Below, piece after piece: positions 7,780 to 16,354 of a DNA stretch of 36,522 nt. Both the position numbers and the translations under genes were made by a program. Under the pieces are notes generated by a model. The model had not been told where the DNA came from, did no database searches, and saw only the letters and a list, made by a program, of their open reading frames with translations. Numbering within the stretch: the stretch's first letter is position 1; each line of letters begins with the position of its first letter. This DNA is from an uncultured Bacillota bacterium (GTDB lineage Bacteria; Bacillota_I; Bacilli_A; RF39; UBA660), in contig CAMVLZ010000002.1 in the NCBI GenBank assembly GCA_947168485.1, forward strand, positions 1 to 36,522, read 5' to 3'.

Positions 7780-8804
7780 AATTTTTCCCCATCTCTTCTA
7801 ACTTCTCTTATAATCCCCCCACCAAGGCAAATATCTCCTCTATACAAAACACAAGCTTGGCCAACAGTAACTCTTTTAGCTGATTCATATTTTATTAATA
7901 ATCTATTATCATCAAGTTTTTCTATTTCTACAGGAACATCTTCCATTCTATATCTAAATTTAGCACTACAATTACTTAAATCATCATTAAGTATATTAAC
8001 ATTATCAATAATACATTCATTTGAAGTAAGATAAGTACTATCTTCACCAATACTTATATATAAAATATTCTTTTCAACATTTTTACCTACAACAAACATT
8101 CTATCTTGAAATCCACCTATATCAAGACCTCTTCTTTGTCCAATAGTATAATGAACTAATCCCTTATGTTTACCAATAACATCTCCTGTATCTATATTAA
8201 TAATATCTCCAGGAGTTTGTTTTATCTCTTTAGAAATATAATCATCAAAAGACTCTTTTATAAAACATACATCAAATGAATCTTTCTTTTTAGCATTAAC
8301 TAATCCATTATCTGAAGCAATCTTTCTAATTTCATCTTTAGTTAATCCTTCTAAAGGAAATATTATTTTATCTAACTTATCTTTAGGTAAATCATATAAG
8401 AAATAAGATTGATCTTTATTTAAATCAACACTTCTATATAATTGATTATCTTTAATCTTTGCATAATGACCAGTCGCAATAAAATGACAATTATTTTTTT
8501 CCATATTTTCAAATAAATATTTAAATTTACAATATCTATTACAATGAACACATGGATTTGGAGTTAAACCATTCTTATAATCATTTAAAAAAGTATCAAT
8601 AACTTCATTTTTAAACTCTTTTCTATAATCTACTACATGATGTTCTATATTAAGTTTTTCTGCGACTAAAGAAGCATCAGTACTATCAAAATCATCTATA
8701 AATTGAAAAGTTATACCAACAACTTCATAACCTAAATTTTGAAGTAAAATAACAGCAGCACTACTATCTACTCCACCACTCATACCTAGAAGTACTCGTT
8801 CCAT
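7767..8804 (-). CDS. mnmA: tRNA-specific 2-thiouridylase MnmA
   Basis: Uses ATP and persulfide sulfur to make 2-thiouridine at the wobble position of tRNA-Lys, -Glu and -Gln. It has 345 residues, slightly shorter than the typical 360. The PP-loop GMSGGVDSS is at 7-15. The catalytic cysteine pair is Cys88 (NPCVHCN) and Cys180 (DSFDVCFIKE). ATGHYAKI, DQSYFLY and GQRRGL are further family signatures. The start follows GAGGTGATTCT. It leads a short operon with the lipoprotein gene that overlaps its end, and has a good promoter at 8829-8857. Confidence 0.96.
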   Translation of the reverse strand: MERVLLGMSGGVDSSAAVILLQNLGYEVVGITFQFIDDFDSTDASLVAEKLNIEHHVVDYRKEFKNEVIDTFLNDYKNGLTPNPCVHCNRYCKFKYLFENMEKNNCHFIATGHYAKIKDNQLYRSVDLNKDQSYFLYDLPKDKLDKIIFPLEGLTKDEIRKIASDNGLVNAKKKDSFDVCFIKESFDDYISKEIKQTPGDIINIDTGDVIGKHKGLVHYTIGQRRGLDIGGFQDRMFVVGKNVEKNILYISIGEDSTYLTSNECIIDNVNILNDDLSNCSAKFRYRMEDVPVEIEKLDDNRLLIKYESAKRVTVGQACVLYRGDICLGGGIIREVRRDGEKLWYM

Positions 8805-8828
8805 AGAATCACCTCATAAATCAAACTA

Positions 8829-8857
8829 ATTATATCAAAATACATACTATATAGCAA
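8829..8857 (-). promoter_or_regulatory. Promoter of mnmA
   Basis: -35 TTGCTA (8852-8857), 17-base spacer, extended -10 TGATATAAT (hexamer 8829-8834), about 25 bases before the start codon. Confidence 0.7.
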
Positions 8858-8871
8858 ACCACAGCATAAAT

Positions 8872-8895
8872 AAAAAAAACTACTAATCAGTAGTT
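8872..8895 (-). terminator. Intrinsic terminator after the 181-residue lipoprotein gene
   Basis: Stem AACTACT/AGTAGTT (8878-8884, 8889-8895) with a 4-base loop, then eight T on the minus strand. The stem overlaps the stop codon at 8883. Confidence 0.9.
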
Positions 8896-9428
8896 CCTTT
8901 ACAAGTTAATCCAGCCTTCTTACCTCTTTCTAACCACTTCTTAAGTATAGGCCTATTATCATCATCATAGATAGTATCACTTTCCATCTCTATAACTTTC
9001 TTAACATCAACTTTCTCATAATTAATATTCATATCAATAGATACAGAATCATCTTCTCTAATTACATTAATATCATAGTATTTAATATCTTTATAATTAT
9101 CTTTTATTTTATTATAAGCATCTTCATATTGATCTAAAGAATCTTTATCATCTCCAGAAACTTTTTCAATTGAATGAAGTACTTTCATAATACCTTTGTC
9201 ATAAGTAACAAAATACTTAAAATCAGCAGTTAAACCATTAATCGCATTACCTTCTCTACTACATTCAAGTTTACCACTACCCTTAACATTAATATTTTGA
9301 TAAGGATCATCCGCAGTATCACCTTGTTTATTAGAAGTATTAACTACATCAACATTATTTTTACATCCAGTTACTAATACTAAACATATTATAAATATAA
9401 ATAAACTAATTCTTTTTATCTTTGTCAT
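8883..9428 (-). CDS. Small lipoprotein, function unknown
   Basis: A 181-residue predicted lipoprotein. The signal peptide MTKIKRISLFIFIICLVLVTGC ends in a lipobox (VTGC). After an Asp-rich spacer there is a roughly 130-residue domain with a Cys pair (KLECSREG near its start and LTCKGTTD at the C-terminus) that may form a disulfide. The pattern vaguely resembles YehR-type (DUF1307) lipoproteins, which I cannot confirm. I chose the ATG at 9428 because GAGG lies 9 bases upstream; two earlier in-frame ATGs abut that GAGG and cannot use it. The start overlaps the end of the DUF1003 gene by about 23 bases, so the two are probably coupled. A terminator follows. Confidence 0.7.
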   Translation of the reverse strand: MTKIKRISLFIFIICLVLVTGCKNNVDVVNTSNKQGDTADDPYQNINVKGSGKLECSREGNAINGLTADFKYFVTYDKGIMKVLHSIEKVSGDDKDSLDQYEDAYNKIKDNYKDIKYYDINVIREDDSVSIDMNINYEKVDVKKVIEMESDTIYDDDNRPILKKWLERGKKAGLTCKGTTD

Positions 9429-9927
9429 CCGCATCATCCTCTAATAATCTTAAGATTTTTCTTTCATTTCTTAAGATTTCTTCTAATTTATGATGCATTT
9501 CCTCAGTAATTAACTCACTCTTTAAATCAGTACGATAATCATTTTGATTACGTAAACTATCTTTCTTAGCTTGTCTATTTTGACTCATCATAATTATAGG
9601 AGCTTGTAAAGCCGCTAAACATGATAACAACAAGTTAAGTAAAATAAATGGAAAAGCATCTAATTTGATTATACCAGCTAAATTTAAAATAATCCATAAT
9701 AACAAAAACAAAGTAAAACCAAAAATAAATCCCCAAGATCCAGCAATCTCACTTAATTTATCTGCAACTCTATCTCCTCTAGTCATAGTCTTATCTTCTT
9801 GTTTATCAATATCAATCGCAATAGGTTGCTCTACAAGTAAATCTAATAACTCCTCATCATCTTCAGCAGTAAATTCTTGATTTAATAATAATTTTACTAT
9901 CTCTCTCTTACTCTTTTTAACTGCCAT
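9406..9927 (-). CDS. DUF1003 family membrane protein
   Basis: A 173-residue inner-membrane protein. It has an acidic N-terminal cytoplasmic segment and the family core GDRVADKLSEIAGSWGFIFG at about 52-71. Two membrane helices follow (about 65-87 and 93-115, the latter LLNLLLSCLAALQAPIIMM), with the conserved SQNRQAKKD after the second helix. A charged coiled-coil-like C-terminus (EEMHHKLEEILRNERKILRLL) ends the protein. The family is widespread and its role unknown to me. The start is the ATG with AAGGAGGGATAGT just before it, one base after the hydrolase stop. It sits between the hydrolase and lipoprotein genes in one operon. Confidence 0.87.
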   Translation of the reverse strand: MAVKKSKREIVKLLLNQEFTAEDDEELLDLLVEQPIAIDIDKQEDKTMTRGDRVADKLSEIAGSWGFIFGFTLFLLLWIILNLAGIIKLDAFPFILLNLLLSCLAALQAPIIMMSQNRQAKKDSLRNQNDYRTDLKSELITEEMHHKLEEILRNERKILRLLEDDADDKDKKN

Positions 9928-9928
9928 A

Positions 9929-10792
9929 CTATCCCTCCTTATCCATAAAATCAATCATAGCTTGATATACATCATCTTTCATAGTATGAATATATTTCAA
10001 GAAACCATGAGTATTACTTTCTAAATTATAATAAACATTATTCTTATTATTTAAATGATCATAGAAATCTTTTCCTTCATCTCTTAAAGGATCTATATCT
10101 CCAGTAATAATCATAAAATTAGGAAATTTATCTAACTTATTATAATTAAGTACTTTTACTAAAGAATCATCACTATTACCATAATCTTTAATAAACTTCT
10201 TGCAAGTATTCATAGTTAATAGATCAAATTTAGTATTAGCTTCATATGACTCATATAAATCTTCTTCATAATTCATAGAAATCATTGGATAGAATAATAC
10301 ACATTTCTTAATATAATCATAACCATCTTCTATAAATTTAATATTCATCGCATTAACTAAATTAGCTCCAAATGAATCTCCTACTAAAATTATATCTTCA
10401 TCAGCTATCTCTATTTCATGTAATTTTTGATATAAATATAATACTAATTCATATATTTTATCTATAGTATCAGGATACTTAATACCTTTTTCAAAATAAT
10501 CAACAGTAATAATACATCTATTAGTCTTTAAAGCTAAATCTTTAGATATTTCAGTATACTTTCCATAAGAATCAGTAACTTTACCATCACCCGGTATATA
10601 AATAATAACCTTTTTCATATTACTAACCTTCTTAGGATAAAAAACTCTAACAGGTAATAATACATCATTTAATATTATTTTATAATCAGATATATTTCTT
10701 TTAGAAATAGATGGATGAATTAAATCTCTTACATTTCTATATAATTTATACTCTATCAAATTATCAAAATTATCTTGTACATTTTTAACCAT
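9929..10792 (-). CDS. Alpha/beta hydrolase, HSL-like carboxylesterase
   Basis: A 287-residue soluble hydrolase. The nucleophile elbow is G138-D-S140-F-G. The acid is Asp234 (DIDPLRDEG) and the histidine His262 (NTHGFL), in the order and spacing of the hormone-sensitive lipase group. In the oxyanion region the usual HGGG is replaced by IPGDGK (67-71), so this is a divergent member. No signal peptide is present. The natural substrate cannot be read from the sequence; small acyl esters are the family norm. It is first in an operon with the DUF1003 and lipoprotein genes. The start ATG follows GGTGAATAAAG. Confidence 0.85.
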   Translation of the reverse strand: MVKNVQDNFDNLIEYKLYRNVRDLIHPSISKRNISDYKIILNDVLLPVRVFYPKKVSNMKKVIIYIPGDGKVTDSYGKYTEISKDLALKTNRCIITVDYFEKGIKYPDTIDKIYELVLYLYQKLHEIEIADEDIILVGDSFGANLVNAMNIKFIEDGYDYIKKCVLFYPMISMNYEEDLYESYEANTKFDLLTMNTCKKFIKDYGNSDDSLVKVLNYNKLDKFPNFMIITGDIDPLRDEGKDFYDHLNNKNNVYYNLESNTHGFLKYIHTMKDDVYQAMIDFMDKEG

Positions 10793-10819
10793 CTTTATTC
10801 ACCATCTATATCATAACAT

Positions 10820-10852
10820 AAAAAAAGATAGTAGTTTACTTACTTTACTATC
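10820..10852 (-). terminator. Terminator of the acyltransferase operon
   Basis: Stem GATAGTA/TACTATC (10827-10833, 10846-10852) with a 12-base loop, then seven T on the minus strand, 14 bases after the stop of the last acyltransferase gene. Confidence 0.85.
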
Positions 10853-10865
10853 ATTTTACATAATT

Positions 10866-11459
10866 TTACTTATTTAACTTTTCTCCTTGTTTCATTAAAT
10901 CACCTATAGCTTTCTCAATCTTTTTATTAGCTTTTTCTAAATCATCATCATATTTAATAGGTTTACCAAAAATATAAGTTAAATTCTTAGATCTAAATTT
11001 ATAATCTCCTGATACTCCAAAAGGAACTAAAGTAGCTTTAGTTTTCTTAGCCATAGAGACTGCTCCAAATTTAAATGGTAAAAGAAAAGCATCAGTCTTA
11101 TTACGAGTTCCTTCAGGAAACAACCCAACACATCCACCTTCTTTTAACTCTTTTAAAGCTTCTCTAACAGCAGATTCATCTTTAACACTTCTATTAACTG
11201 AAATACATCCAGCAGCTTTAAAAAACCAAGCCATCTTACCATCAAAATACTCTTTCTTAGCCATATATCTAACAGGTCTTTTATTACACAATATAACAGC
11301 ATTTTGATCCATAACATGTTTATGATTACCAACAAATATTAAAGGACCATCTTTAGGAATATTTTCTTTACCAATAATCTTAGGATTATAATAAAGTTTA
11401 AATATAGGACCTAATATATGTTTAAAAATACTATAAGTAATTCTATTACTTCTTTTCAT
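10866..11459 (-). CDS. 1-acyl-glycerol-3-phosphate acyltransferase (PlsC type), copy 2
   Basis: A 197-residue PlsC-family acyltransferase that would acylate lysophosphatidic acid to phosphatidic acid at the membrane. The HX4D catalytic motif is GNHKHVMDQ (His46, Asp51) and the glycerol-phosphate-binding motif is FPEGTRNKT (114-122). NIPKDGPLIFVGN and GCISVNR are further family blocks. I chose the ATG at 11459, six bases after GGAGG; an earlier ATG abuts it. The start overlaps the end of copy 1, so the two are coupled. Two tandem, non-identical copies suggest either different acyl preferences or separate lysophospholipid roles. Confidence 0.9.
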   Translation of the reverse strand: MKRSNRITYSIFKHILGPIFKLYYNPKIIGKENIPKDGPLIFVGNHKHVMDQNAVILCNKRPVRYMAKKEYFDGKMAWFFKAAGCISVNRSVKDESAVREALKELKEGGCVGLFPEGTRNKTDAFLLPFKFGAVSMAKKTKATLVPFGVSGDYKFRSKNLTYIFGKPIKYDDDLEKANKKIEKAIGDLMKQGEKLNK

Positions 11460-12036
11460 TTTCATCCTCCAGTTTTTTCTTAATAATAGACATTAATTTC
11501 TCATTAGACTTTTCTAAATCTTTACTAACTTTAATAGGTTTTAAATACTCAAGTTTAATTCTATTACCTATTCCAAATAATGTATATTTACCAGTAATAG
11601 TAAAAGGAACAATTACACAATCATTATCATAAGCCATCTTAACTGCTCCTATTTTAAACTTCATAATAGTATCATCAGTTCTATTGATAGTCCCTTCAGG
11701 AAATATCGCAACTACTCCATCATATTTTAATACACTATTCGCATTAACATAAACATTCTTATCTTTAACTTTTCTATTAACTGAAATACAACCCATACCC
11801 TTCATAAAAGGTCTAAGTATTCCATCAAACAACTCTTTCTTAGCTAAGAAATGAAATTGTCTCTTACTATACGCAACCATCATAACAGGATCTAAAAACT
11901 TAGTATGATTACCTGCTATAACACATTTACTAGTTTTAGGAATATTCTCTCTACCTATAACTTTAGGTCTAAAAACAATAGTAAAAACAATTTTATCTAA
12001 GAAAGCCATAATCTTATAAAATAAATTATCTCTCAC
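11446..12036 (-). CDS. 1-acyl-glycerol-3-phosphate acyltransferase (PlsC type), copy 1
   Basis: A 196-residue PlsC-family enzyme, paralogous to its downstream neighbour. The HX4D motif is GNHTKFLDP (His44, Asp49) and the second motif FPEGTINRT (112-120), with Ile in place of the usual Arg. The N-terminus is amphipathic or membrane-associating (FLDKIVFTIVFRPKVIG). It lies 5 bases after the stop of the 590-residue gene and overlaps copy 2 by 14 bases, so all four genes from 14870 to 10866 are read as one operon. The assignment to the family is firm; substrate preference is unknown. Confidence 0.9.
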   Translation of the reverse strand: MRDNLFYKIMAFLDKIVFTIVFRPKVIGRENIPKTSKCVIAGNHTKFLDPVMMVAYSKRQFHFLAKKELFDGILRPFMKGMGCISVNRKVKDKNVYVNANSVLKYDGVVAIFPEGTINRTDDTIMKFKIGAVKMAYDNDCVIVPFTITGKYTLFGIGNRIKLEYLKPIKVSKDLEKSNEKLMSIIKKKLEDENEKK

Positions 12037-12041
12037 TCAAA

Positions 12042-13814
12042 TCACCTAAAATATTTATCTCTAATATAGTATAACACAATTAATTTATCTAAATCACGAG
12101 ACTCATCATTACAACTAATTTTGTCGATATTTCCATTTTCATCTATATCACAATCTACCCTATATACTTTATTATTCTCACCTAGTATATATACATTATA
12201 TTTATTATCATTTTTAATACATCCACATATTAATTTTCTTCTATCATTTAAACTTACTAAATTATCATTTAAATCAGAAATATTTTTATAATTAATATCT
12301 AATTTATTATCACAAACAATCTTATCAGTACCTTTAACTTTCTCATCTAAATCAAGTAATTCTATAATACTTCTCTTTATATCTTTAGAAGTTTCTTTTT
12401 CTTTTAATTCAATTAACTTATCATATATAGGAGTATCAATTAATTCAATATCACTCTCTCTATTCCAAGTATACAAAGTATTTAAAGTATTATTTCTAAT
12501 ATCTACATACTTAGAAAATAAACTCTTAATAATAAAATCATTATTTATAAAAGGATAATTCTCAATAATATTAAGTATATATCTATTTTTTAAACTCTCA
12601 ATACTATATTCATTATAAGTATTAGTAAGTTCTCCATCACAAAACTTAAAATTATCAAATAGTACTTTTAAAGAATCTTCTCTATACTTATTACTATTGA
12701 TTAATAAATCCAACATAAAAGTATATTTATAACTATTAGTAATAAATCTCTTATAAATATATTTTTCTAATCCAAAAGACTCTATATTACATAATAAATA
12801 TGTAATTTCAAATAATAAATTAGTATCAGAACTATTATTAATATAATCAATCATAGTATTTTTAAATTTCCTACTACTAACAAGATTATATACTTTATTC
12901 TTAATAGAATCATTCTCAACAAATTGATAAATATTAGTAAGAACAAAATAACTAATACTTATATCACTATAATTATAAAAATTATTAATATATCTAGTAA
13001 ATAATTCTTCATAATTATCAAACTTATCATATTCACTAAATACTATAGAATTAATAATATTACTTATTCCAATATATAATTCTCTATTTAAAGAATGATT
13101 AACATATTCTAATATATTAACCTTAGTACCTATAACTCTACCAATACCAATATTATTAACATTATCAGTATTACAATTAAGTACTAAGAATTCTCTTTTT
13201 TCATTACTATCTACTTTTAATTGATCAATTAAAAATAATCTACCTATACGAAATACTTTCTTAATAAGATCAAATATAATCTCATTACTATTATCAAATT
13301 TAATAATTCCATAAAATAAACAATAAAAAGTAAACTCATCACATAAAGCTAAGTCTAAAATAATACCCCTATCAATTCTACCTAAGTCAAATTGATTTAA
13401 TAAATAAATACCAAACTTTAATATCTCAACGTTATTAGTATTATTAATAATATATTTACTAAGTTTATATATATTCTCAGGTAATATATACTTCTTATTC
13501 TTAATAAAATATTCATTAATATAATCAATATTATATATAAGAAGAAAATCTCTATTATTATCTAAAAAATCTTCAAATTTAGTACAAAATCTATTAATAT
13601 CATAATTATTTTTATAATCTTCTAGTAAATTAATTATAAATTTATCTTCTCTATACTCACTATCATATTGATTACTAAATATATAGAAAGCATCTGCTCC
13701 ACCTAAATTATAAGAAGAATTAATTTCATCTTTACAATACTTACTAATATCAAACTTATAACTCAAATAACCATTAGAATCAATAGATTCTTTTAAGTCT
13801 TTATAAATACTCAA
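12042..13814 (-). CDS. Unknown 590-residue helical-repeat-like protein, TTG start
   Basis: I do not recognise this protein. It has no signal peptide or membrane helix, is rich in Asn, Ile, Tyr and Asp, and looks mostly alpha-helical, possibly with HEAT-like units (for example DRGIILDLALCDEFTFYCLF and NTLNTLYTWNRES). A short beta-rich C-terminal domain at about 530-590 contains RRKLICGCIKNDNKYNVYIL. I take the TTG at 13814 as the start: AGGAGGG lies 6 bases upstream, and the longer frame also begins with TTG but upstream of that site. It sits between an acyltransferase-3 gene and two plsC genes in one operon, which hints at a part in envelope lipid or polymer modification without proving it. 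Confidence 0.6.
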   Translation of the reverse strand: MSIYKDLKESIDSNGYLSYKFDISKYCKDEINSSYNLGGADAFYIFSNQYDSEYREDKFIINLLEDYKNNYDINRFCTKFEDFLDNNRDFLLIYNIDYINEYFIKNKKYILPENIYKLSKYIINNTNNVEILKFGIYLLNQFDLGRIDRGIILDLALCDEFTFYCLFYGIIKFDNSNEIIFDLIKKVFRIGRLFLIDQLKVDSNEKREFLVLNCNTDNVNNIGIGRVIGTKVNILEYVNHSLNRELYIGISNIINSIVFSEYDKFDNYEELFTRYINNFYNYSDISISYFVLTNIYQFVENDSIKNKVYNLVSSRKFKNTMIDYINNSSDTNLLFEITYLLCNIESFGLEKYIYKRFITNSYKYTFMLDLLINSNKYREDSLKVLFDNFKFCDGELTNTYNEYSIESLKNRYILNIIENYPFINNDFIIKSLFSKYVDIRNNTLNTLYTWNRESDIELIDTPIYDKLIELKEKETSKDIKRSIIELLDLDEKVKGTDKIVCDNKLDINYKNISDLNDNLVSLNDRRKLICGCIKNDNKYNVYILGENNKVYRVDCDIDENGNIDKISCNDESRDLDKLIVLYYIRDKYFR

Positions 13815-13835
13815 ATTAATCCCTCCTATCAATAT

Positions 13836-14870
13836 TTATTTAACTAAAGAATTAAATCTATTATCAAGTACACCTTGTATCTTATCAATAATAAATGAAA
13901 CTAAAGGTACTAATAATAAAGCAATTGTAATATATATTAAGAAATAAACTAACTTACATGTATATAATCCATAGTTACAGAATAATGTTCTAATACTAAC
14001 ATGTAATAAATATATCTCCAATGAATGTTTACCAAACCATTCAATAATCTTTCTAAAGAATTTACTTATTTTATATTTATCTATCTTATTAATTATAAAT
14101 AGTAAAATAAATATAAAAGATGTAACAAAAAAGAATGCTGACAATCTAGAAATAATTAAATTTTTAGAATCAGATAATACTAAAAATGATAAACCTAGTA
14201 ATATCATAAAATAATCTCTTAATTCAAACTTCTTATTATGATATGAATAATAACCAAATATAAATCCAAAATAAAATGGTATTAATCTAAGTATCATAAT
14301 ATTATAACTTTTAAACAAAGTCTTATGAAAGAAAAATAATAATAAAGAAAAAACAATAGTAACACTAGTTAAAGTTAATACTTTAGTAATAACTTCATCA
14401 CCATTTCTAGATGAATCAATATAATCAAATAAAAATGGAAATATCAAATAACAAAAACTAATAAATAGAATATACCAATACCAATTATCATTATTAAATA
14501 TAGTATTTAAAAAAGTAATTTTCTTAATAAAATGTAGAAAAGATAAATCTTTATAAATACAAAACCATATTATAAAAGGAGTTGCGATTAATAAGTATGG
14601 TATAAGTACTCTAGTAAATCTTTTAAAATAAAATCTAATAAGATTATTATTTTTCTTAAATGAATAATATAGTCCAAAAGAAGATATTAAAAGGAAAATA
14701 TCTACTCCTGCACTACCAATAAATTTATGGTACCATTCTATAACTCCATCATAAGAATAATTATATCTAAGACAATCTTGTCCAAAGTGAAATAAGATAA
14801 TACTTATAATTGCGATACCCATAACTAAAGTACGATTATCAGATAAGATTTTATATGTTAATTTCTTCAT
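13836..14870 (-). CDS. Acyltransferase family 3 integral membrane protein
   Basis: A 344-residue polytopic membrane protein with about ten helices. Family 3 acyltransferases transfer acetyl or other acyl groups to surface sugars or lipids. Signatures include GIAIISIILFHFG with the conserved His near residue 27, SAGVDIFLLISSFGLYYSF, FYFKRFTRVLIPYLL with the conserved Arg pair, and SLEIYLLHVSIR near the C-terminus. The start is the ATG after AGGATGTGATT. A promoter (TTGTAA-17-TATAAT) lies just upstream, making this the first gene of a four-gene operon with two PlsC enzymes. The acyl acceptor cannot be read from sequence. Confidence 0.88.
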   Translation of the reverse strand: MKKLTYKILSDNRTLVMGIAIISIILFHFGQDCLRYNYSYDGVIEWYHKFIGSAGVDIFLLISSFGLYYSFKKNNNLIRFYFKRFTRVLIPYLLIATPFIIWFCIYKDLSFLHFIKKITFLNTIFNNDNWYWYILFISFCYLIFPFLFDYIDSSRNGDEVITKVLTLTSVTIVFSLLLFFFHKTLFKSYNIMILRLIPFYFGFIFGYYSYHNKKFELRDYFMILLGLSFLVLSDSKNLIISRLSAFFFVTSFIFILLFIINKIDKYKISKFFRKIIEWFGKHSLEIYLLHVSIRTLFCNYGLYTCKLVYFLIYITIALLLVPLVSFIIDKIQGVLDNRFNSLVK

Positions 14871-14893
14871 ATAATCACATCCTAACACAATTA

Positions 14894-14922
14894 ATTATAC
14901 TAATTTTTTATAACTATTACAA
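14894..14922 (-). promoter_or_regulatory. Promoter of the acyltransferase operon
   Basis: -35 TTGTAA (14917-14922), 17-base spacer, -10 TATAAT (14894-14899), about 24 bases before the start at 14870. Confidence 0.65.
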
Positions 14923-14925
14923 ATA

Positions 14926-14947
14926 AAAAGAACAATAATTTGTTCTT
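14926..14947 (-). terminator. Intrinsic terminator after asnS
   Basis: Stem AAGAACA/TGTTCTT (14928-14934, 14941-14947), 6-base loop, then TTTTTATTT on the minus strand. The stem touches the asnS stop codon at 14946. Confidence 0.82.
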
Positions 14948-16316
14948 AATATTCACAGTTACCTGGTGTTCTAGGAAATGGAATAACATCACGTATATTT
15001 TCAATTCCAGTAACATACATTAATAATCTATCTAATCCTAAACCAAATCCAGAGTGATAGCAATTACCAAATCTACGTAAATTGATATACCAATCGATAG
15101 ATTCTTTATCTACACCAAATTCTTTTATTTTTCTATTTAATACTTCTAAATCAACTTCTCTTTCAGATCCACCTATTAATTCTCCAGCTCCAGGGACTTC
15201 TAAGTCTACAGCCGCAACAGTTTCACCATCAGAGTTCTCTTTCATATACCATGCTTTAATATCTTTAGGCCAATTATATATGAATACAGGACTATTAAAG
15301 TATTCAGTAATATATTTCTCATGTTCTTTTGCTAAATCTTCACCATATTCAGGTTTAAATTCAAATTTAACTTTAGCTTTTTTAAGTAGATCAATAGCCT
15401 CTTTATGAGTAATCTTTTTAAATTTAGATTTAACTAGTTTTTCTAATTTCTCTCTTAATCCCTTTTCAACAAATGAATCAAAGAAATCAATCTCATCAGG
15501 ACATTTATCTAATACTCTTTGTACTACAAACTTTAACATATCTTCTTCAATATCCATAACACCATTTATATCACAAAAAGCTATTTCAGGTTCAATCATC
15601 CAAAATTCATTAGCATGAACTTTAGTATTAGAATTTTCTGTTCTAAATGTAGGTCCAAAAGTATAAATCTTCTTAAAACTCATCGCAAAAGCTTCTCCAT
15701 GTAATTGACCACTACCAGTAATAAATGCTTGTTTACCAAATAAGTCTTTAGAAAAATCAACTTTACCATCTTTATCTACAGGAATATTATCAAAATCAAA
15801 AGTAGATACTTTAAACATTTGATTAGAACCTTCACAGTCACAAGCAGTAACTAATGGAGTATGTACATATAAATAATTATTATTTTGAAAATATTCATGT
15901 ATAGCAAAACTAACTACATTTCTAACTCTAAATACAGCTTGAAAAGTTTTAGTTCTACTTCTTAAATAACTAACACTTCTTAAAAACTCCATAGAATGTC
16001 TCTTAGGTTGAATAGGATAATCCTCATCAGCATCATCTAATAATTCAATCTTTTCTACTTTTAATTCAATATCTTGTTTACCATTACTCTTAACAAGTTC
16101 TCCATCAACAACAATAGAACTTCCTACATGGTAATGACATACTTCTTTAAAATTATCTAATTTATTATCATAAACTAATTGTAATGATTTTAAACAAGTA
16201 CCATCAAAGAAATCAATAAAACCAAATTCTTTTTGATCTCTATTATTTCTAATCCATCCCTCTAATTTAACTTTATCTCCTATTTTCTTACTTTTAAATA
16301 AATCTACTAAATCCAT
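14946..16316 (-). CDS. asnS: Asparaginyl-tRNA synthetase
   Basis: A class IIb aminoacyl-tRNA synthetase of 456 residues that charges tRNA-Asn. The N-terminal OB-fold anticodon-binding domain (VKLEGWIRNNRDQKEFGFID) spans about 15-110. Motif 2 lies in FGPTFRTENSNTKVHANEFW and motif 3 in HSGFGLGLDRLLMYVTG. GSGQLHGEAFAM and the C-terminal IRDVIPFPRTPGNCEY are typical of AsnRS rather than AspRS or LysRS. The start is the ATG preceded by GAGGGATGATGAT. Its -10 lies between this start and the peptidase stop. No T-box precedes it, unlike pheST. Confidence 0.96.
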   Translation of the reverse strand: MDLVDLFKSKKIGDKVKLEGWIRNNRDQKEFGFIDFFDGTCLKSLQLVYDNKLDNFKEVCHYHVGSSIVVDGELVKSNGKQDIELKVEKIELLDDADEDYPIQPKRHSMEFLRSVSYLRSRTKTFQAVFRVRNVVSFAIHEYFQNNNYLYVHTPLVTACDCEGSNQMFKVSTFDFDNIPVDKDGKVDFSKDLFGKQAFITGSGQLHGEAFAMSFKKIYTFGPTFRTENSNTKVHANEFWMIEPEIAFCDINGVMDIEEDMLKFVVQRVLDKCPDEIDFFDSFVEKGLREKLEKLVKSKFKKITHKEAIDLLKKAKVKFEFKPEYGEDLAKEHEKYITEYFNSPVFIYNWPKDIKAWYMKENSDGETVAAVDLEVPGAGELIGGSEREVDLEVLNRKIKEFGVDKESIDWYINLRRFGNCYHSGFGLGLDRLLMYVTGIENIRDVIPFPRTPGNCEY

Positions 16317-16338
16317 ATCATCATCCCTCTTCCAATAA

Positions 16339-16347
16339 ATTATATCA
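16339..16347 (-). promoter_or_regulatory. Extended -10 of asnS
   Basis: Minus-strand TGATATAAT about 23 bases before the asnS start; the -35 position reads TTTTAA, inside the end of the peptidase gene. Confidence 0.5.
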
Positions 16348-16354
16348 AATAAAA

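Noticed and set aside
9665-9880. Plus-strand 71-codon frame opposite the DUF1003 gene
   Set aside because: Antisense shadow of a well-supported membrane protein, without a ribosome binding site.
15082-15408. Plus-strand 108-codon frame opposite asnS
   Set aside because: Antisense shadow of a conserved synthetase; no start signal.
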